A DNA stretch of 64,000 nt from JAKAVN01 sp963796565 (GTDB lineage Bacteria; Desulfobacterota; Binatia; Binatales; Binataceae). Positions 60,028-64,000 of this stretch are shown here, one piece after another. The notes beneath the pieces are model-generated. The model saw only the letters and a list, made by a program, of their open reading frames with translations. It was not told the origin of the DNA and did no database searches. Location: contig CAWCMA010000003.1 of NCBI GenBank assembly GCA_963796565.1, positions 124,001-188,000 on the forward strand. Reading direction: 5' to 3'. Every line of letters starts with the position of its first letter. The first letter of the stretch is position 1. The position numbers and the translations under genes were made by a program.

Positions 60028-60441
60028 CTATTTTTCCTGGATAGTCTGAATGTACTGAACGATCTCCTGAGCCGACCCGCGCGTTGCACTCTCCGCTGTG
60101 TGGCTGCTTCTCGATCCCACGGCTTTGAAGTTTACTCCCCACACCGGCATGTCGCTCGTCCCGTGGGCTCTAACCGTGTCACGCCCATCGATGTCTCGCA
60201 TCACCTTGATTCCTGGGAACTTGCCCGCATTGTTCTTGGCGAGTTGGGTCAGGTCGGCAGGCTTCTCCGTCAGCAGATTGGCGAGCGGCCCATCCCCCTT
60301 CGCATCGGTGCCATGGCAACTGGAGCAATACTGCTCGAACCGGGCTTTTCCGCCCTGTGCCGACGAAATTCCGGGTAGCGCCCAGAGCGATGCCGCCGCA
60401 GCCAACGCGGCAAACGAGATAGCGCGAGAGTAGTCAGGCAT
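60028..60441 (-). CDS. Monoheme c-type cytochrome
   Basis: 137 residues. Signal peptide (about 1-27, ending 'SAQGG'), then one heme site CSSCH in 'EQYCSSCHGTDAKGDGP' and an axial Met in 'TSDMPVWGV'. A periplasmic class I cytochrome c. The ATG at 60441 has GGGGGAGGA just upstream, better than the longer frame from 60465. It is convergent with the dehydrogenase, with no oxidase or reductase nearby to name a partner. Confidence 0.9.
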   Translation of the reverse strand: MPDYSRAISFAALAAAASLWALPGISSAQGGKARFEQYCSSCHGTDAKGDGPLANLLTEKPADLTQLAKNNAGKFPGIKVMRDIDGRDTVRAHGTSDMPVWGVNFKAVGSRSSHTAESATRGSAQEIVQYIQTIQEK

Positions 60442-60754
60442 GATTCCGTCCTCCCCCGAGTGCAAGTGCGCAGCTAGAAGAAATTGAACACAAAGCCATC
60501 GCTATCACTGCTCTACAATACAGTCAAACAAGTTTTCGGCTGGCGACTGTGTCATCCACACGTGGCGCTGTCGGCGCGCTGGAGCGATCGAATTATAGTT
60601 GCGTCAGCGTGAGTCGCAGACCCAGCGCTCTTTCCTGGTCACTTCCTCGGATGGGCGTGAACGCACAGCCCGTGACGAACCGAGACGCAAGTTCATTACG
60701 TGCGGCCTCGAGTGCCAAGCGGCGCTCGCGGCCACACTCTATTATGAATGCCCG
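60442..60754 (-). promoter_or_regulatory. 313-bp region upstream of the cytochrome gene
   Basis: Contains on the minus strand a possible promoter: TTGACT (60522-60527 read in reverse) with a 17-bp gap to TAGCGA (60499-60504), preceded by TGA as an extended -10. No supported gene. An 89-codon frame at 60549-60818 has no recognisable features and overlaps the next gene, so it is not called. Confidence 0.35.
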
Positions 60755-62449
60755 TTACCGATGTCTATGGTGTGAAGACCCTGGTGCCCACGAAACGCCG
60801 CGCAGCACCTCCGCATAGCGCGCCTTGCGAATAGTTCTGAAGCTTTCCCCAGCGGGAAGACTGGTGGCCGCCAGATCGTCCGTGATCGCGACGAGCCGAT
60901 TCGGGTCCGCACCTTGGTCGCCATTACCGCTGACCGTGGAGGTTATGCCGTAGATAGTCGCTCTACCGTCTCTATGCACGATACCGGTGATGTTACGCAG
61001 CCCATCGGTTTCAGGAGCCCAGGGAAGTCCGGTTGCCGGATTGTTTCCGGTCGGATAGCCAGCGGTTGTGAGGTCTGGCACGCCAAGCTCCAGACCCGCC
61101 TGCAAGACGTAGGCGAGCTTCCAGGTTTTCGCGACCGAATCCAAAATCCATTTCTGCAGTCCGGCTGTCGTTTGAGTCGCGGCGTTCGCGAATACGCCAT
61201 CGCCTTCATCAGCGACATAGAGCGTCGTGGCGTTGGCAAACCAGATACCGAAAGGAAAGGCAGTCGTGGCAGGAGGTTTGATGCTTTTGTTAGGCGTGTC
61301 AGGAAAGCCCGCCAGGATGCACATATTGTTTGGAAGGCCGAGCGTCTGCAAATCCGCCGGGTTGTACGATAGCCCTGATGCGGGCAGCGTCGCCCCACTT
61401 TGCGGCAGGCCGACGCCGCCACTGCCGCCCATCGGAGTGGGGCATGCCTGGCCGGTAGTGTCGACGAAATAGACGGTGTTAACGCCGTTGCTGCCGCTGC
61501 CTTTGGTGAAGTAGAGCACGTTGTCGAAAATCGTGAGGCCGCGGAAGTTGTCGTCTTTGCCAATCTTGTCCGGCTTAGCTCCCAGTTGCGCAATGGAGAA
61601 GCTCCCAACCGGCGTGGGATTTCCAGGGTTCTGCGCGACCTCCGGCTTGAACTCCCGAGCGATGATCTGCGCACCCGCGCCGATGATGATTCCGTCTGAC
61701 TGCGGATTGTTGCCGTTGCCGGCGTTACCGGCCGTGAAAAAAGCGTCCGCGCCGTCCCGATTGCTCAGGATGGCGGCGCGGCCATTGTTGCCGCTGTATG
61801 CGTTGGTTTCGGTGAAGCGGAACTTTCCGTTCTCATCGACCTGCGCCACGGCGCGGAAAGCGTTCTCACCGACCGGGTTGGTCGGATCGACGGCTCCGGG
61901 AGTGTTGGTGTTGGACACATCGATCGCGTCGACAGGCGCGACGTAGCCCATGAAGGTCAGAAATTCGCGGTCGGTCGAGAGATTCAGCGCCAGTTCGGAC
62001 TTAGAGCTGAAGCTGGTGACTAATTGATCCTTCTTCGGCGAAACTCCACGTTGTGAGCTGTTCGGCACTTCGAGCGACGACACCAACTGGCCGAACGGAG
62101 TGATCTGGTCGAGAAAAATCTTCGAGCTGATACCGAAGCTGCCGTCGTACGTGTCGTTGTTCCAGACGAAGGGATAGGAGCCATCGTTGATCGCTCCACC
62201 CGGCCCGGCGCAGCCACCGGTCGTCGCCGCACAGTTTGGTGGCAGGATGGTGCCCACCTGGATATTGTTCGGGTTATTGTCGTACACGCTGCGGCTGACC
62301 ACCAGGTTGTCGGGGTCGAAGTAGACTCCCCAATCATTCGTATAGGCCGTGGAACTGCCCACAAGCGCAATCGACGCACCCAGGATAACCCGCAGCGCGA
62401 ATGCACCCGCACGGCTTCGTTTGCTTGAGATATTCGCTGTCAGTGTCAA
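60755..62449 (-). CDS. Secreted hypothetical protein with propeller-like repeats
   Basis: 564 residues. A Sec signal (about 1-37, 'VILGASIALVGSSTA') and then an extracellular part: 'DWGVYFDPDNLVVSRSVYDNNPNNIQVGTILPPNC', 'RGLTIFDNVLYFTKGSGSNGVNTVYFVDTTG', 'TAFPFGIWFANATTLYVADEGDGVFANAATQTTAGLQKWILD', 'NITGIVHRDGRATIYGIT'. The 'LYVADEGDG' and 'LYFTKG' units look like a beta-propeller. I recall similar proteins in soil bacteria but cannot name the family. Cys pairs may form disulfides. No anchor motif. Confidence 0.7.
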   Translation of the reverse strand: MTLTANISSKRSRAGAFALRVILGASIALVGSSTAYTNDWGVYFDPDNLVVSRSVYDNNPNNIQVGTILPPNCAATTGGCAGPGGAINDGSYPFVWNNDTYDGSFGISSKIFLDQITPFGQLVSSLEVPNSSQRGVSPKKDQLVTSFSSKSELALNLSTDREFLTFMGYVAPVDAIDVSNTNTPGAVDPTNPVGENAFRAVAQVDENGKFRFTETNAYSGNNGRAAILSNRDGADAFFTAGNAGNGNNPQSDGIIIGAGAQIIAREFKPEVAQNPGNPTPVGSFSIAQLGAKPDKIGKDDNFRGLTIFDNVLYFTKGSGSNGVNTVYFVDTTGQACPTPMGGSGGVGLPQSGATLPASGLSYNPADLQTLGLPNNMCILAGFPDTPNKSIKPPATTAFPFGIWFANATTLYVADEGDGVFANAATQTTAGLQKWILDSVAKTWKLAYVLQAGLELGVPDLTTAGYPTGNNPATGLPWAPETDGLRNITGIVHRDGRATIYGITSTVSGNGDQGADPNRLVAITDDLAATSLPAGESFRTIRKARYAEVLRGVSWAPGSSHHRHR

Positions 62450-62626
62450 ATGAAGTAACCCCCGCGATAAGATTTGTGCGCAGAGGATGGACGAGAACTG
62501 TTTCGCCGCGTTTGTACGCGGGTTAAATCGTTGTTTCGAGTCCCACCGCTTGAGGCGCTACCGGCTTGGCGGCGCGATCGACTACAATTGCGCCGGCGCG
62601 GGCCGCGGGCCTGGCGCTTCCTCCCG

Positions 62627-64000
62627 ATGACAGTGCCGCGCACGCTATGGGATAAACTCCGCCGCTCCATCGACGGCGAGGTGCGCGCTGACAACGCCGC
62701 GCTCGCGCTCTATGCCGCCGACGCTTCGGTCTATCGGCAGGTTCCGCTGGGGGTGGTGATTCCGCGCCACGAAGGCGATGTGATGCGCACGCTCGCGCTG
62801 GCGCGCGAGCATCGCCTCCCGATTCTTTCGCGCGGCGGCGGCACCGCGCTCGCCGGTCAAACCTGCAACGCGGCCATCGTGCTCGACTTCTCCAAGTACA
62901 TGAATTCGATTCGCCGCATCGACGCCGAGCGCGGCCTCGCGATGGTCGAACCCGGCGTGGTGCAGGCGCAGCTCAACGCGGCGGTCGCGGCCCAAGGTCT
63001 GTTCTTCGCCCCCGACCCCTCCACCAAGGACCGCTGTACGATCGGGGGAATGATCGGCAACAACTCCTGCGGGGCTCACTCCGCCGCCCACGGCAAGACC
63101 GTCGACAACGTCGAGGCGCTGGAAGTCGCCCTCTACGACGGTACCCGGCTCTCGCCCGGCGCAGGCGGGGAGGGCGAGACCCTGGCTGCCGCCGCGCACG
63201 GCGGGCGCGAGGGTGAGATTTATGCCGCGGCGCGCGCGCTCGCGGATCGCTCGGCGGACGAGATTCGGCGCCGCTTTCCGAAAATTCCGCGCCGCGTCTC
63301 CGGCTACAACCTCGACGAGCTTCTCCCCGAGCGCGGGCATAACCTGGCGCGTGCGCTGGTCGGCTCGGAGGGTACACTCGCGGTCACGCTCGCCGCGACG
63401 CTCAGGCTGGTGCCGCGTCCACGCCGGCTCGCGCTGGTGGTGCTCGGCTTCGACGACGTCTACCTGGCCGCCGACCAGGTGCCGTGGATTTTGGAGCATC
63501 GCCCGCAGGCGCTCGAGGGCTTCGACCATCATCTGCCCGACTTCGCGCGCGCCAAGGGGCTCGACGCGGTGCGGCTTCTGCCCGACGGCCGTGCATTCCT
63601 GATCGTCGAGCTTGGCGCCGATACGGACGATGAAGCGCGCGCGGCGGCCGAGCGGCTCACGGCCCAGGCGCGACGGATACAGGCCTGCGCCGGAGTGGCG
63701 CCGCTCTTCGACGCCGCCGAGCAGCGCGCAGTTTGGAGCCTGCGCGAATCGGGACTCGGCGCCGGTGCGCTTATGCCCGGCCAGCCACGCACCTGGCCGG
63801 GCGCCGAGGACACCGCCGTACCGCCGGCGCGTCTGGGCGACTATCTGCGCCGCTTCGTGCGGTTGCTCGACCGACACGGTCTCGCGGCGGCGACCTACTA
63901 CGGCCACTTCGGCGAGGGCTGCGTCCACTGCCGGGTAAATTTCGATTTCACCACCGCCAAAGGGGTGGCGACGTTTCGCGCCGCGATGCTCGAGATTGGC
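62627..64000 (+). CDS. FAD-linked oxidase (GlcD/D-2-hydroxyacid dehydrogenase type), 3'-truncated
   Basis: 458 residues visible, frame open to the window end. FAD-binding PCMH domain: 'SRGGGTALAGQTCNAAIVLDF' (approximate PP-loop), 'DPSTKDRCTIGGMIGNNSCG'; then the C-terminal domain of the VAO family ('VGSEGTLAVTLAATLRLVPRP', 'YYGHFGEGCVHCRVNFDF'). The latter His-rich 'GHFGEGCVH' motif is that of GlcD, D-lactate and D-2-hydroxyglutarate dehydrogenases. Many such proteins carry a C-terminal Fe-S domain, which would lie beyond the window. The ATG at 62627 lacks a strong Shine-Dalgarno. Confidence 0.88.
   Translation, partial: MTVPRTLWDKLRRSIDGEVRADNAALALYAADASVYRQVPLGVVIPRHEGDVMRTLALAREHRLPILSRGGGTALAGQTCNAAIVLDFSKYMNSIRRIDAERGLAMVEPGVVQAQLNAAVAAQGLFFAPDPSTKDRCTIGGMIGNNSCGAHSAAHGKTVDNVEALEVALYDGTRLSPGAGGEGETLAAAAHGGREGEIYAAARALADRSADEIRRRFPKIPRRVSGYNLDELLPERGHNLARALVGSEGTLAVTLAATLRLVPRPRRLALVVLGFDDVYLAADQVPWILEHRPQALEGFDHHLPDFARAKGLDAVRLLPDGRAFLIVELGADTDDEARAAAERLTAQARRIQACAGVAPLFDAAEQRAVWSLRESGLGAGALMPGQPRTWPGAEDTAVPPARLGDYLRRFVRLLDRHGLAAATYYGHFGEGCVHCRVNFDFTTAKGVATFRAAMLEIG

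Noticed and set aside
60549..60818. 89-codon plus-strand frame
   Set aside because: No Shine-Dalgarno, no recognisable feature, overlaps the 3' part of the secreted protein gene.
62645..63928. 427-codon minus-strand frame
   Set aside because: Shadow of the FAD-linked oxidase frame, which runs open to the window end.

Overview
The window is a 64 kb piece of a GC-rich (about two thirds G+C on lines I counted) bacterial chromosome. It is densely coded, with no CRISPR array, intact insertion sequence or prophage, and one tRNA. The mix suggests an uncultured soil bacterium of the Binatota / deltaproteobacteria-like sphere: LLM-class flavin enzymes beside an aryl/acyl-AMP ligase and a PaaA-type diiron protein, GTP-dependent PEPCK, a housekeeping ISC operon, SBBP and ASH repeat proteins, and many unrecognised secreted proteins. 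The taxonomic guess is inference only; no 16S rRNA gene is present.

Layout. 1-14.1 kb, all minus strand: a truncated AsmA-family protein, typA/bipA, a 1,596-residue secreted repeat protein, a DUF2939-like protein, pgl, tkt and a small hypothetical. 14.3-16.6 kb: fabF-fabH. 16.6-17.8 kb: a secreted M23-type peptidase. 17.9-24.0 kb, plus strand: alpha/beta hydrolase, LLM flavin oxidoreductase, DhbE/EntE-like AMP ligase, a small Cys-rich protein, a PaaA-like diiron protein and an ArsA-like ATPase. I could not assign this run to a known pathway. 24.1-26.6 kb: a class A penicillin-binding protein. 26.5-28.1 kb: a lower-GC gene for a P-loop ATPase fused to a TIR domain, the best candidate for a defence system here. 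28.1-30.1 kb: a sulfite-oxidase-family molybdoprotein and trmI. 30.4-32.6 kb: two small zinc-ribbon proteins, a secF without secD, and a hypothetical. 32.6-36.9 kb: pckG, a GNAT enzyme and two divergent Crp/Fnr regulators with a matched pair of 5-4-5 palindromes between them.

37.2-42.2 kb is an Fe-S assembly operon, iscS-iscU-iscA-hscB-hscA-iscX, behind a good sigma70-type promoter. It lacks iscR and the ferredoxin gene, and HscB carries an N-terminal zinc ribbon. 42.4-49.6 kb holds accessory genes: an HTH-like conserved protein, a Pro/Tyr-rich secreted protein, a secreted beta-propeller protein, two methyltransferases and a dienelactone hydrolase-SnoaL fusion. 49.7-54.1 kb is an RND efflux pair. 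54.36-57.4 kb holds tRNA-Asp(GUC), rplM, rpsI, argC and a Tat-exported SOD-like protein missing one metal ligand. 57.5-64 kb holds a HpcH/CitE-type CoA lyase, a medium-chain dehydrogenase, a cytochrome c, a secreted hypothetical and a FAD-linked oxidase cut by the window edge.

Starts were moved downstream of the longest frame wherever family homology or a Shine-Dalgarno sequence favoured it. All family names come from reading motifs by eye; no searches were run.
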